64,000 nt of DNA from positions 7,107,001-7,171,000 of the forward strand of contig CM073535.1 of assembly GCA_037074615.1 (NCBI GenBank), read 5' to 3'. Shown here piece after piece: positions 25,948-38,500 of this stretch. Both the position numbers and the translations under genes were made by a program. The DNA is from Leucaena leucocephala. Taxonomy: Eukaryota > Streptophyta > Magnoliopsida > Fabales > Fabaceae. The notes under the pieces were generated by a model, which did not search any database, had not been told where the DNA came from, and worked only from the letters and a program-made list of their open reading frames with translations. The stretch's first letter is position 1. Each line of letters opens with the position of its first letter.

Positions 25948-28900
25948 ATGGTTCAGCTGATGAAGTCCGGGAATCTCTGTTCGGAGCATGAAAAGAAGCC
26001 GGCGGTTTGTGACAAAGTGCCGGTGAAGTTGGAGATCGAGGATCCACTGGAAGAAGAGCATGGACCTCTTGACAAGCGTTGTAGGCCCTCCATGGATTCA
26101 CCAGAGGTATGTAATCTGTTTCTTAGGGTTGTTTGGTTACTGGTCGAGGAGCTGTGCAATTCTGATCAACATCTGGATGATGAAGTATGTTGTTAAGGGT
26201 CATTCTTGGATGTAGTTTAGGATTTGAGAGTGGAAGGAGGTGGAGTTCAGGATTCTTGTCTAATCCTCATCCTTAGCAGAATTGAAAACGCGACTTTGTG
26301 TTTTTAGTATTTAACTGTTTTCCTTGTATACTTGTTGTCTTTGCACTTGCTAGCCACATTGCTTCAATTAAATAAAAAACTAGTCAAACAAAGTGATCTT
26401 TTATCACCATTTGTTTGAATCAACTCATTCAAAAGCTCATCATTGGTGACATAAAACTGAATCTGACTTGTTTATTAGGAACTGCAAATTCCAAATTGTA
26501 AATGGTAGTAATTGTGATGGTAAGATTTATATACATGTTTTAGATATCCATTCCTGAGTGTATGACACATGGTAGCTGAGATTATAGATTATTCCCTTAG
26601 ATTTCTAACCCAGTTAATGGCTATATCATAATATATAAGTTTAAGATGTTCCGTCTTTTAACATTTTCATCTCTTGCATGTCTGTCCAATTGTTTAGCAA
26701 TGGAGTGCCTCAACTGATACATCCAACAATCCTCCTTCACAATTCAATATTCTTGATGAGCCTAGCCCCTTGGGTTTGCGTCTAAGGAAGAGCCCTTCAC
26801 TGTTAGATTTGATTCAAATGAAGCTTTCTCAAGGGAATATAACTCCTGCAAACACACAAAATATAAATTTAAGCTCTGGTGTGAAAATGGAGAACAGAGG
26901 TGCTAATACATCAGGTGCTGGTGACAAGCTTAAGGCTTCAAATTTTCCTGCTTCACTTTTAAGAATTGGTTCCTGGGAGGTATGAATAGTTACTACTTGT
27001 TTGGGAGAATGGGTTTGTTATTGAATTCAGCATGGCTGAAAGCTATTTTTCTTGCAGTATAAATCTAAATATGAGGGTGACTTGGTAGCAAAGTGTTACT
27101 TTGCAAAGCATAAGCTTGTTTGGGAAGTTCTTGAAGGTGGCCTAAAGAGTAAGATAGAAATTCAATGGTCGGATATTATGGCGCTTAATGCAAATTTTCC
27201 TGACAATAGACCCAGTACATTGTCTGTAGTGGTAATTGATTGTGCTATTTTCCTCTCTATATTATGCCCTAGCATAGCTCTTTAAAATTTGGCATCTTTC
27301 TGAGTCATGTTTTTAACTTTGGAGTTATTTTCAGCTGGCTCGGCAGCCTCTTTTCTTCAGGGAGACTAATCCACAGCCTAGAAAGCATACACTATGGCAA
27401 GCCACAGCAGATTTTACTGATGGACAAGCTAGGAAATACAGGTCTTTTTCCCCCCAACAATGTTGTCATCTGTTTCGTGGTTGTTGAATTAGCTGTCATG
27501 AATCGATCCCATGTGAAAAATTGATACATTATGAAAGGATATTATAATTTGAGAAAGATAGTTATAGCATTTAACAGACGTTCAATTGAACCATTCTGAA
27601 AGGTCAAAATCTAATTACTAATGGAAAACTAATGCTGTTCCACCTGAGATAGAGGAGAGTTCAAACTTCAAAGTGCCATTTGACAAAGCATGTTCGCTTC
27701 ACAGTTCTCCTTATCTCATTTGAATTGTTTTAATGACTCTATGTACATTTGACAGCATTTCTGGTCAGTAGTGGTCTTGATTGTAAATATTTTATTAGAC
27801 ACTTCGTTTTAATTTGCATTAGGAATGTAGGATTGTACTGCATGCTTGGTCCCTCCCTCATATATATATACAGGGTTTGAGATGTTTTGGGAAAACTCTT
27901 TTGTTGTTCTGTAGGCAGCATTTTCTGCAATGCCCACAAGGACTGCTGAACAAGCATTTTGAAAAGCTTATCCAGTGTGATGCACGACTTAATTTCCTAA
28001 GCCAGCAGCCAGCAAAAATTTTGGATTCACCATATTTTGATACTAGATCGTCTGCTTTTGTGGAGCCGGATGAATACAAGGATCATTGTCTTGATCAAGT
28101 CAATGATAAGGTATCTTTCTCATCTTGTGGGCAGGCCATAGGATCACCTCATGCTTCCCAGTCATCATCATTTAATATTGAAATCAGTGATCCTTCTTGC
28201 ATAACCTTGGATAGCCGGTCCCTAGAAGCGCCTTCCCCCACTTCAGGTACATTAGAAAATTTGGCTCTTATTTGGCTTCCTGGGCCATTGTCCTTATTTC
28301 TATCCTGCTTATTTTCCATTAAAGAGAAAAAATATTTGTTTGTTATTTATTGTTTAACATTTACTTTTAGTATGGATCGGTTTATTCATCTCTTAACATT
28401 TTGGTCATGGACTGTCTTAACTGAAGGTAGTGGATGTTCTGAAACTGAGTCTAAGGGTCCAAGAAATTGGGATCAGATAAAAGTGCCTGGGCTCCGCCCT
28501 TCAATGTCCGTGAGTGATTTTATGAGCCACATTGAACATTGCCTTTCGGAACAAATAAACTCTGGGAATCCACCTTCTGGTGGAGCAGAGATACAGGAGA
28601 TGCTGGCGGACATTTCACAGTACCTACTCAGTGACAATCAGGTTGCAGCAACGTCTGATGAAAAATCACTCATGTCTAGGGTCAATTCTCTTTGTTGTCT
28701 TCTGCAGGATCCTGCGGCTATGCAGAATTCACACAACACCGAGGGATCTACTGCTGTAGAACCTGATGAGAATCCTAATCTGAATCATAATCTCGACTTG
28801 ATGCAAGGCAACAAAAACAGAACTGATGCCAAGGTTGCCGAGGAGGACACGGGGGATGTTTCTGAGGGCAAGCAAGCTCCAGGCATGTCCAGGAAAGACT

Positions 28901-28986
28901 CGTTTGGAGATTTGCTTCTCCATCTCCCTCGAATAGCATCTCTTCCAAAGTTCTTGTTTAATATATCAGAAGAGGATAGTGATTGA
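25948..28986 (+). CDS. ASG1: ASG1-like plant-specific protein (ALTERED SEED GERMINATION 1 family)
   Basis: Exons 25948-26106, 26698-26979, 27058-27231, 27335-27441, 27915-28246 and 28427-28986 give 537 aa in a consistent frame. Conserved parts: FPASLLRIGSWEYKSKYEGD to about residue 240, including LARQPLFFRETNPQPRKHTL; FLQCPQGLLNKHFEKLIQCD in exon 5; and the C-terminal block SRKDSFGDLLLHLPRIASLP with FLFNISEED at the end. No catalytic motif is seen. Relatives At2g24100 and At4g30780 are linked to seed germination, and potato ASG1 to abiotic stress responses; the molecular function is unknown. The first ATG in this frame is 25948; the upstream in-frame codons at 25900 lack ATG. Intron 5 (180 nt) is open in frame. 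Confidence 0.92.
28247..28426 (+). other. ASG1 intron 5, stop-free and a multiple of three
   Basis: It starts GTACATTAG and ends CTGAAG, and it is 180 nt with no in-frame stop. Retention would add 60 mostly hydrophobic residues (for example LSLFLSCLF and YLFVIYCLTFTF) without shifting the frame. Removal gives the smooth join SPTSG-SGCSETES, so splicing is the likelier main form. Confidence 0.7.
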
Positions 28987-29379
28987 AGTCAAGCCAGATG
29001 AATTTGTCGAGTCTGACTTTTCAAACAGGGAAAATATATGGGCTAGTTTGGCGTCTCCCTTGGGAACCGCTAGGATTTGGAAAACATGTTTTAATGAAAA
29101 ATCCTGGTGATTCCATGTAAAAATTTGTCAAGTAGGTGCTTAGCTCTATTCTTTTACCTACCCTCACTCGTCATCTTGTGTAAGGTTGAACGTTTGTATG
29201 TAAATCATGTGTCATGTAATATTATTATATTATTTTAAGATATAGAATCGTTGGGGTGGCTTCGTAACTTAAATCTTATCATGTGTTGATACTCATTCGA
29301 ATAATTCCTCTCTATTTAATTGAAGTACAGGGACGAAGTTGGGAAATTTGTGAGGTTACAGTACAAGATTTATCTATGT

Positions 29380-29910
29380 GTATTTGGTGTTATAGTTTAA
29401 AAAAAAAATTTAGGTAAAATTTTAGTTTAGAAAAATTTTAAATAAATAGCTATATTTGTCTAAAAGTGATTTTGACTAAAATTATAGTTTTAAATTATAG
29501 TTTTAAATAAATTATTGAAATTAATTTTTAGAACAGTAAAAGAGTCTATAGACTATCTAATTATTATCTTATCCCTATTTTTTCTTATACTCTCTCTCTT
29601 AAAGAGTTTATAGATTATCCAATTACTATCTTATTCCAATTTTTTCTTGCACTCTCTCTTTTCTCTTTTCTCTTATCTCTCTTTTTCACCCTTTCTTCTC
29701 TCTCCTCTCTCTTTTCTATATTCTATTTCTTCTCTACACTATTTTCTCTCATACTTTTAATCAAATCATACTCTTTTTGATAATTTACCAATATAAAAAG
29801 TGATTTTACTACTAATCATTTAAATATCTCTTTTTTTAAAATATATTCTTTTTAAAATCTATTATCTAAAATCTATTCTCTAAAAATTAATCTAAACATG
29901 AGCTAAAGCT
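29380..29910. mobile_element. Dispersed TIR family, copy C, downstream of ASG1
   Basis: The shared blocks are present: ttttagaacagtaaaagag, tattatcttatccctatttt (given twice by a local duplication at about 29540-29650), a CTCTTTTCTCTTTTCTC tract, ttgataatttaccaatata, and the right tip taatctaaacatgagct. It lies about 400 bp past the ASG1 stop. Confidence 0.75.
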
Positions 29911-30770
29911 CTTTCGTTCCACTCCCAGAAGTTTACTTTCAAATCTCATATTGTCGTTCCAATTTTCCACTTGGTCATTTTAAGGTCATTTATAGCATGC
30001 TAATTGATAGATTGTTGTCGATCATAAATCACATTTAATGTTATGCATGAATTAGTCTTAGAAATTAGGCTCTGATTCTTATCCCAAAATGAGTTTTGGA
30101 AGTCTGCACAACTTTCCATAAAACGGAGCCTGAAAACAATCACAATCCAACAAACAAACTACATAATATTCCCTCGGGATTATAATTTTTATAAAAGTTT
30201 TTTTGAGTCTATAATATAAATGACTGAGAGTAATTAATATTTATTTATTAAATTTATTCTTATAATTAATACTTAAATGTAATTTTGTTTATTTTCTCTT
30301 CCCCCTACAACCTCATTTAATATAGACAAGTTGGAAAAAAATTTCAACGCAAATTTAACGAGTCAAGTATATTTTTTGGTTTTGATGAATTAGTTAAGGT
30401 AATTTATATTGGGTACAGTAACAAGATATTTCATAGGTGGCTTCACCAACTCATGGTGCGGCTAAGAATGGACGTTACCAACACAATCGTTCAAGCTCCC
30501 GACAAAGCAGATTGGAAATGGGAAAAAGCCGCCTAATGATTATTTCCACGATATCCACATTTCGCTAAACAATCAAAGGCATATGCTGCTTGTGGCCGAC
30601 GACATAGGCGCCTGAGTTGTGGGTTTTCAACATATTCTAAGAACGGCCCAATGTACAAAACTCCCATTAAATAGAGTGAGGAGAAATAAATATACATAAT
30701 CTTATCCCTATTCTAAGATTTAAACTTGTAAGCTCTAGATTATCTTCCTGTTATATCAAAACTCAGCCTC
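29911..30770. other. Intergenic stretch, no gene recognised
   Basis: Most is AT-rich. A block at about 30420-30650 has clearly higher G+C than its surroundings and contains GGGCC-type sequence on the minus strand. It has no convincing ORF and could be a promoter relic or an unrecognised repeat. Confidence 0.4.
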
Positions 30771-30930
30771 TTGAATTCTCAACATATGCTTGGCTTTAAT
30801 TCTTCTACTGCGGTGGAACTCCATGCCGTTCAAGCAGACCTAGAAGTGTGCAAGCAACATGTGATTATAAAAGTTAAACTCAACTCAGACTCTTTGATGG
30901 CAATTCATTTGTTGTTAACGGATAGTGGCT
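30771..30930 (+). pseudogene. RNase H-like domain fragment of a retroelement
   Basis: The translation has GFNSSTAVELHAVQADLEVC followed by LNSDSLMAIHLLL. The pattern (V)EL-A-..DL..., then a strand ending SDSLxAIxLL, matches the plant-expanded RNase H family (RVT_3 type) found at the ends of non-LTR elements and in stray copies. Only about 50 residues survive, with no partner domains nearby. Confidence 0.6.
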
Positions 30931-30994
30931 CTTCTCTTACTTGGATCTTTTATATTTTTATTTTTAATTTAGAGAAGTATATAATAACAACTTA

Positions 30995-31038
30995 CTCCTC
31001 TGGTCCTTAATATAATACTTTATTGAGGACTGGAGGAG
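30995..31038. mobile_element. Minimal stowaway-like hairpin, 44 bp
   Basis: CTCCTCTGGTCCTT at the left and AGGACTGGAGGAG at the right are near-perfect inverses separated by about 17 bp. TA flanks both sides (30993-30994, 31039-31040). The tips resemble those of the 258-bp element at 24637, so this is probably an internally deleted relative. Confidence 0.7.
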
Positions 31039-31337
31039 TATTTAGTAAATAAGAATAAAAAAGATTATGAAATTGTCATAAATAGTATATCGAGAGTAAC
31101 CTTATATAGCCCTAGGCTCTCTAACTCTTACAGCTAACTTTTAGAGTATAGTTGTGTTGAAAACTTATACTTACAAACCAAAGCGTCTTTTGCTGCATAT
31201 GTGGATAACTGGCTATAGTTCGATCTAAAGCTGAGATAATAAGGATGAACTTTCTATTGTAATTCATTCTCTATTTTTCCACTAAACCAGTGAAATGAAT
31301 TCTATGTACATATAACGGTATCTTTTTGCATTCAAAA

Positions 31338-32213
31338 TGATAGGGATATTGTATGGGTAAAGTCCCACATCGGGTAATATGGGCTGCTTGATGGGGTATT
31401 AAGCTCTTGGCTCTCCCTCCCTAACAGCTAGCTTTTGGGAATGGGCTCTCCAAGGGTTTGGATACCTATCAATGGTATTAGAGCCGGGTGTCGACCAAAC
31501 GGAAAGAGCTACCTGCGGAGGGGCTGACCGGCGATCGCCGATCCGGCCAAGGGCCGAGTGAAGCGTCGTAGTGTGAAGCCGCCGGGACGTCGGCTTTCCG
31601 GGGAGGGTGTATTGATAAAAACCTTGTGGGATAGGCTCTCTAAGGGTTTGGATACCTATCAATGGTATCAGAGCCGGGTGTCGACCAAACGGAAAGGGCT
31701 ACCTGCGGAGGGGCTGACCGACGATCGCCGATCCGGCCAAAAGTCGAGTGAAGCGCCGTAGTGTGGAGCCTCCGGGACGTCGGCTTTTCAGGGAGGGTGT
31801 ATTGATAGAGACCTTGTATGGGTAAAGTCCCACATCGGGTAGTATGGGCTGCTTGATGGGGTATTTAAGCTCTTGGCTCTCCCTTCCTAATAGCTAGCTT
31901 TTGGGGATGGTCTCTCCAAGGGTTTGGATACCTATCAATGGTATCAGAGTCGGTTGTCGACCAAACGGAAAGGGCTACCTGCGGAGGGGCTGACCGGCGA
32001 TCGCCGATTCGGCTAAGGGCTGAGTAAAGTGCCGTAATGTGGAGCCGCCGGGACGTCGGCTTTCTGGGGAGGGTGTATTGATAGGGACCTTGTATGGCCA
32101 AAGTCCCACATCGGGTAGTATGGGCTGCTTGATGGGGTATTTAAACTCTTGTCTCTCCCTCCCTAATAGCTAACTTTTGGGGATGGGCTCTCCAAGGGTT
32201 TGGATACCTATCA
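31338..32213 (+). mobile_element. Tandem TRIM retroelement: four LTRs, three internal domains
   Basis: LTRs at 31338-31471, 31613-31661 (internally deleted), 31803-31937 and 32079-32213 all begin TGATA and end CTATCA. Three internal domains of about 140 bp separate them. Each begins with a tRNA-Met primer site and ends with a G-rich polypurine tract (GGGGAGGGTGTA or GGGAGGGTGTA). CAAAA occurs on both sides (31333-31337, 32214-32218) as a 5-bp target duplication. The LTRs carry AAAGTCCCACATCGGG, a motif common in plant TRIM LTRs. There is no coding capacity. The 60-90 aa ORFs seen here on both strands are by-products of the G/C-rich internal domains. Confidence 0.93.
31473..31484 (+). other. 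TRIM primer-binding site, unit 1
   Basis: TGGTATTAGAGC starts two bases after the first LTR. Units 2 and 3 have TGGTATCAGAGC at 31663-31674 and TGGTATCAGAGT at 31939-31950. All match the initiator tRNA-Met type primer site with zero or one change. Confidence 0.9.
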
Positions 32214-32521
32214 CAAAACCTTTCTTCTTATATGATACAACAGCTACTTATACATTATATTACAATAATACTATCAAATAGAAAAAAAATGCTTAATCTG
32301 CATAATCAAAATTACCTCTCATTAGCTCCGCACTGTACAGAAGGCATGCAGCATCATCTCAACCCAGGTGAGGGAGATTGCCAGCACTAAAAATCTCGTG
32401 GAGAATTTCCCTCCCAGTATGTTAAACGTATATATCCACTTCAGCTATGAGGATTGACAAATCAGCAACATTCTATGGAAACATCGCTTCAGCAGAGATT
32501 CAGAATCTTCAGGAAAGAGAC

Positions 32522-35500
32522 TCAGTTGAAAAAGTATGGTGACTCAAGAACATTGCGCAAGTCAAAATCACCTCTCTCTGGCAGTGAAGGAAAATCCAAT
32601 CCTGGGTATGATGTCTCGAAGCCTTCTAACAACTGTAAAAAAGAATTCAATGTCCAATTTGTAACAAGGTTCAGAAAGAAACTCTGGTTCATCTAAAAGG
32701 AAAAAAAATGCTACGAATCAAGCAAGGGGTAGATCCTGATGTTTTAATATACATTTGGGGGCCAAACGCAACATTAATTTGCTTACGGCCTTTGAATAAA
32801 AGTCACAAAACCTTTCTTGTAGAACACGGTAAGTGTTGCCTCGTTCAATGGAAGGTGGATCAGGCTTCTATACATTAAGTCATCATTATAAGGAAATTTC
32901 TTATAAAAGAAATTAAGAAATCAATAAACTAGCTGACCTGGGTCCAGAATTCAAATCCTGATATTTTTCATCCCAAAACGGGGTAAGTCGATGCTTTCTC
33001 CAAGTTCACAACTATGGTCTTCATGTTGAGAATTTTTGTGAAAATAACCTTTTATTTGGATCTTACTAAAAAAACTTGAGATTTTTCACAAACAGAATTC
33101 TTTAACCATCCCCATAATACAAGATAAAACAAGGCTTCCAAAACTTGCATTGTATATACTTGACAGAATGAGAGGAAAAGTTATGTACGGCTTTTTTACA
33201 TTTAAATTATATCATAAATCCAAATTTCTCATAACACAACAAGAACTTACATTTTCAAGTATTGGCATGTCATAAAGCTCCACAAATTTTTCTCGAAGTA
33301 TTTTATTCATTTGCTCAACATCACATGCATGTGTCCAAAATGAATCATGAACCCCTGCAAACACATGATTCACAAAAATTTGAGCACCAAAATACGTGTA
33401 AAAACAAAATGGATTTCTTCTATAGACCTGCCACTAATTATCACAAAATAACATAAACTACAAGAAAGCGAAAATATATTCATAGAGCCATTGGATTAAA
33501 AAGGGATTTAACTGCTATGATGAATATTAAAAATGCATTGGCAGCATTGATACCCACGAACATGATTACTAAGGCTCAAATCATTGTCAAAAAATCTTAA
33601 TGCAAGGTTACCCAGAACAAAAAAAAAAAATTTTATGCATTCTACTACTAGTATAATTTGGCAAATCGAATGGTTAGAGATGTCCAGCGAATGGGTTGAG
33701 ATATAAACAGTAACAAATGAATAACATCTCATCTCTAGGGACCATAACAAAATACTAATTTATTTTAGGCCTGAAGTTAAAGCTCCATCAAGCAAAAGAG
33801 AAAGCAAGAAAAAAATTGAAAAAGAAAATAAAAAAAAAAAGTGAGGAATTTTGTTAACAAGCAATTTTATCTGTAGCCATAATCTCCACTTACAAAAAGA
33901 GAGTGAAAACTGTCTTTCTTTTTTTTCTTCAAGGTTAAGGATCAAGAGGTAGTATGATCAATTAAAAAAATCAAGGAGGATATATGTAATTAAAAGGATA
34001 AACCAAGGGAGAAAAATGAAAGTCAAACCTACAAGAGACAGTGTATCAGAGTGTAGGATCAGACATTCTCCCAGTAAAGCTAACGAGGAAAACATAGAGC
34101 AAAAGAACAATCACCACATTGAGGTGATTAACTCTTCTGCGGATCTGACAAGGAAATCCCCTGGTAATAACCACGAGTTGAACCCCCCCACAACCCAAAA
34201 AGACTACTCTGTCTTGTGAAACAGGAACAGAAAGAAATATCTCCTTGAAGAATGAGGCACTTAAAATGAGCACTCAAGTATTATGCTCCAGCTAAATAAA
34301 CCAAATAACTCCAAATATTAAACCCCATCAGACCCTGACAAGACTTCGCTTCCTTTGCTCCTACTAGAGCCTCTAAAACTAATCAGGTGACAGTTGCTAC
34401 AAATTGAGGGCAGACCCACAATTCACTTAAAACTCCAAAGACCGCTATAGGAAGATTTCTTTGATTTCATGTAAATTGAAAACATAAATTTAATAATCTA
34501 AAAAATGTTTCTTAAACAAAATAGATGCTAAATCAAGAACCACCACAAGTAGGTTCAGTCATATTCTCGGAAGCAAATTGAACCAAGGGGCTTCTAAAAG
34601 CCAAAATAAGAAACTTTTCTAAAAGAAAACTAAACTTCAATTACATTACTCCTTAAAAAGGTACAAATCTTTCACAAATTTAATGCAGCTGTTCCAATTT
34701 TATCCCAATATCTTCTAAAAACAATTATGCAACAATGGCAAAAGAACAATGCAGCATATCCAAGCACAGAGCAGAAAACTGTTAACATATTTCTGAGAAA
34801 CGAATATTATGTAGAAGTTTCAAATATCATGTACATGATTTCTTTGGTAATGTTAGATCTTCAAACCTGCAAAACGTAAGCCAGCATCCCTGCAGCCAAG
34901 AGCAGTCATCATCATGTGCGAACCATCAAGTGAATGTACAAAGTTTGGAGGAAAGGCAGTTCTCTGTTTCCTTATATCTATCTGCAATTAAGATAGATTT
35001 GGGGAGTGAAAAAATAATTCAGAAAGTAAGAAACACAAGGAATGAGAGAAATGTGTCTACTTACTGCACTACCCTCCCTCTGCAAAGCCAAAACCTGAAG
35101 TGATGTTCTGATCTGTGGTCAATGGTGAGAATCATCAGCATGGTGTTTCAAATAAACAGTACAACAAAACTAGAAAAACATATAATTAACTACTTAACCA
35201 GTTTGTCCTTTTGTCATTGTTGAGCAAAGTAAGTTTTTAAAACAATAGGGTGGAAAAGCTGTGCTAGGAAGCTCACCAGATGACGTTCAGTCCTACAGTA
35301 TGGCTGTATCACCGGCAGTCCGAGAGGAGTGGTCCAACAAACAGGCTGATTTTCAGAAGCAATCACCTATAGAAGTTACACACAATGGAATTGCAGAAAA
35401 GAGTATCACCCCAGAAACAACAAATCTGAAAGACCAAAACAATATCAGCATCACTGGAAGTCTAGCAGGTTATAAAAGAGCATACCTTTGCACAATCACC

Positions 35501-38500
35501 AAGCCAACCCATAATGCCACGTGCAGCTTCAAATATTTCTCCAAGAGCAGCCAATGTCACCTTTAGAAAGTAAAGGAAAATCAATTCAGAAGTCCTTATA
35601 TGACTCACTTGATAATCAAAATTTTCCACTTATATAATATTACGAAGTGTTTGATTGGTTGATTACATTTTAGCTTCACCATGGAAGGGTTTATCAGATT
35701 CAAGGTCTTAAAGAGTATTTGCAAGAGTTATACTTCTTTCTTAATTTTCGATTCAACCAAACACTCCATAAGGAAATGATTATTGTAAATATGAGTTACT
35801 TATCACGATAGCTGTAACCATCTCTGATAGCAATAAACCAATCCTTTCATGTTCATATGGTTGCTTACTTTGGCAGCATAGCAGGCTGCAGTAAAAAGTA
35901 TTCTGTCATCAGTTATGAGACCTTTTTCCTGTAATCTTCTTTTTATTTGCTCTCGTGCCCCAACATAAGTAACACCATAAACAGAAGTCATCACAGTCTG
36001 TTTGACCAGTTTCCTATCAACCTGAAAGCTTCCAACAATTAAAAGTGAGAAGAAAGAGATTATTGCTAACTTCTGGAGCATAATTTCATCATAAAACACA
36101 ACTTTCAACCTTTAAAAAGAGGACTGACCTGATCAATTAAAAGCTTTGCCAATAAAGCATTTGGATAGGCAGTTGGGTCTTTGTTGCTGTCCCTTCTCAT
36201 GATATTATGAACCCTACGCAAGTGCCAATATATACAATTAACATTACAATATACTATCAATTATAAATAGTTCTTTGGACAACAATTAACCGTATGGCCG
36301 ATGGATGGTAGTCCATGAAGCTTCTTTCACGTGTAGGAAAATCAAGCAAAGCAGGTGATTGAAATAAGAGAAGCTAACAAAAAGCGCCTATCCTAATGAT
36401 TGCCACAAGCATGTACAAATTCAATGCAGGTGTAATAACAATACATTCTGCACTCAAACCTGAGTTCAAAAGAGTGTAGCATGGAATGGAGATATCAATG
36501 CAAAAAATATAATTTGCAGACAAAGAACTAACATACCTAACCGCAATCTCAGAGTAAACATCAGCAGGTTTTTCTCTAGCAACCAAGTTAACCGCAGCAG
36601 CCTCTGGCTGAGAAGGTATAAGTAAAGTGAACAAAATAAAAAATAGCATCTAGAAGTAATTAGCAACAACAAAAATTTTAGACTCAAATAATCTAACCAT
36701 CCTTCTATTGGTAGCTGTATTATAATATCATTTTGTTACCAAATAATTTATAGTCAATATAGAACTGTAATTAGTTTATTTAGCTTCATTGTCAGGTATC
36801 TACTATTGTCTCAAAAGCAGAACATCAGTATAAAGCAAGTCCAACCACAAATAGATCCAGAAAACCTAGAATGAGAAATAAAGATGAACATCAAGAATTA
36901 GCCAAAAGGCTGCTACCCAGTACATGTAAATATGTAATGACAAAATGGGAACTAGGAGGTACTCCACAGATCATGAAAGATAAGATTACCACCAACACCA
37001 TGCCTATTGAGTAAGGTATTTAACACAGAGATAAGAAGATTTCAAAACACCCCAAATAATTCAGCATGAAAAGGGACCTTCTTCTACGCATGGAACAAGC
37101 TTTAATGATATCAAGCTGCAGGGATAAAAGAATTTTGTTTTCATACAGACATTTCAGAAGTCAATGAAGCTTGTGAGCACAGATAAAAAAAAGAAGCTTG
37201 TGAGCCACCCAAAATTAAATCATCTTCAAGTCCCCACAAATCCAGGAAGTATAAGCATATTTTATAATTATGGAATTTTCAAGTAGTGAAATATAAGTGA
37301 ACGTACATGATTTCTTCCCAGAGCTGCATAGTGCTGTAAGCCGTTACAGGAACCATCCTAAAATTCATAAGAATTTTATTACTAACAATTTTCCTTGAAA
37401 ATAGTAAATGAAGAAAACATTTTGAAAATACAAGATAAAGTAAATATTTTCAATTGTAAATAAAGTAATAGGATGCAAATATTTGCGATATAAAATCACA
37501 AAAAACACAAAACCCCTGCATCACAAATACAGATAGGAGAAGTTGGAGTCAACTTTGTTACTAATAGAATAAATGTGCAGAAGCTATGCAATCCATTTTT
37601 CCAAGATTTAAAGGCTCCCAAAAGCCCATACCTGATGAATTGGCAGATGTGAGATCACAGAATGTGGTGATGAGCTTCGTAAAGCTTCAGATAGATTAAT
37701 ACAAGCAGCAAGGAACTGGAAAGGATCTTCAGCCATTAACCACCAACGATTTCCATTAATAGGGTTATCAGCAGAGTCAAATATATCATGAAGATGATTC
37801 TCCACAAATGCTAGGCGGCCATCATAAGACATCTTTTCAACGCCACCTGCATACAAATTTGCTAAATGTATTTTCAGCCAATGTAGGCCAGACTTCCCCA
37901 ATGGCCGCCCTTCAGCAAATTCAAGTAGTCCTCTACATAGATCAGAACTTAAATGATTCAAATGAGGATGCATAGGATATGCTCTGCCACGGAAGTCAAG
38001 ATTGTGGGGATAATAAAAACATTCCTCGTCTTTCATTTTTTGAGCCACCTGTTGCAGATTGTTTTTTTTTTCATTATTGCGCAACTAATGAAACATGGAA
38101 TAGAAATTATATGCTTATAAACATATAGGTGAGATTATGCAACTCATAGTCCAATTTAACGCATAAGCAAATAGGGAAATCAAGTCTAAGTATGTTTACA
38201 ATGATCAACATCTTCACAAGATGCAGGTAAGATCATAGGACATTGATGTTACAATTGAAATTGGAACCGTCAAGTGTCTAAAGACATGTAAGATTTTTGA
38301 CAACAGGAGGAGAGATCTTACAGAGAGCTTAAGTTCAGTGTCACATCTTTGAGAATGTCTCTCAAGATTGAGTTTCCTTGCCTTCCTTGCACTCCATTTC
38401 CATTCCTGAATTAGTTTCAAATCCTCTACAGAAGGCTTCTCTGGTACAGAAACCTATGAGGCAAAGGAGAAATTTGAGGGACAGGTGAGTGCATGGTAAA

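Noticed and set aside
31473..31950. Repeated TGGTATCAGAGC sequences as possible tRNA genes
   Set aside because: Each is only the 12-base primer site of a retroelement next to an LTR. No cloverleaf can be formed around it.
31399..32101. Several ORFs of 60-90 aa on both strands over 31.4-32.1 kb
   Set aside because: They recur with each unit of the TRIM array, change with its point mutations, and come from its G/C-rich internal domain. They have no similarity to proteins.
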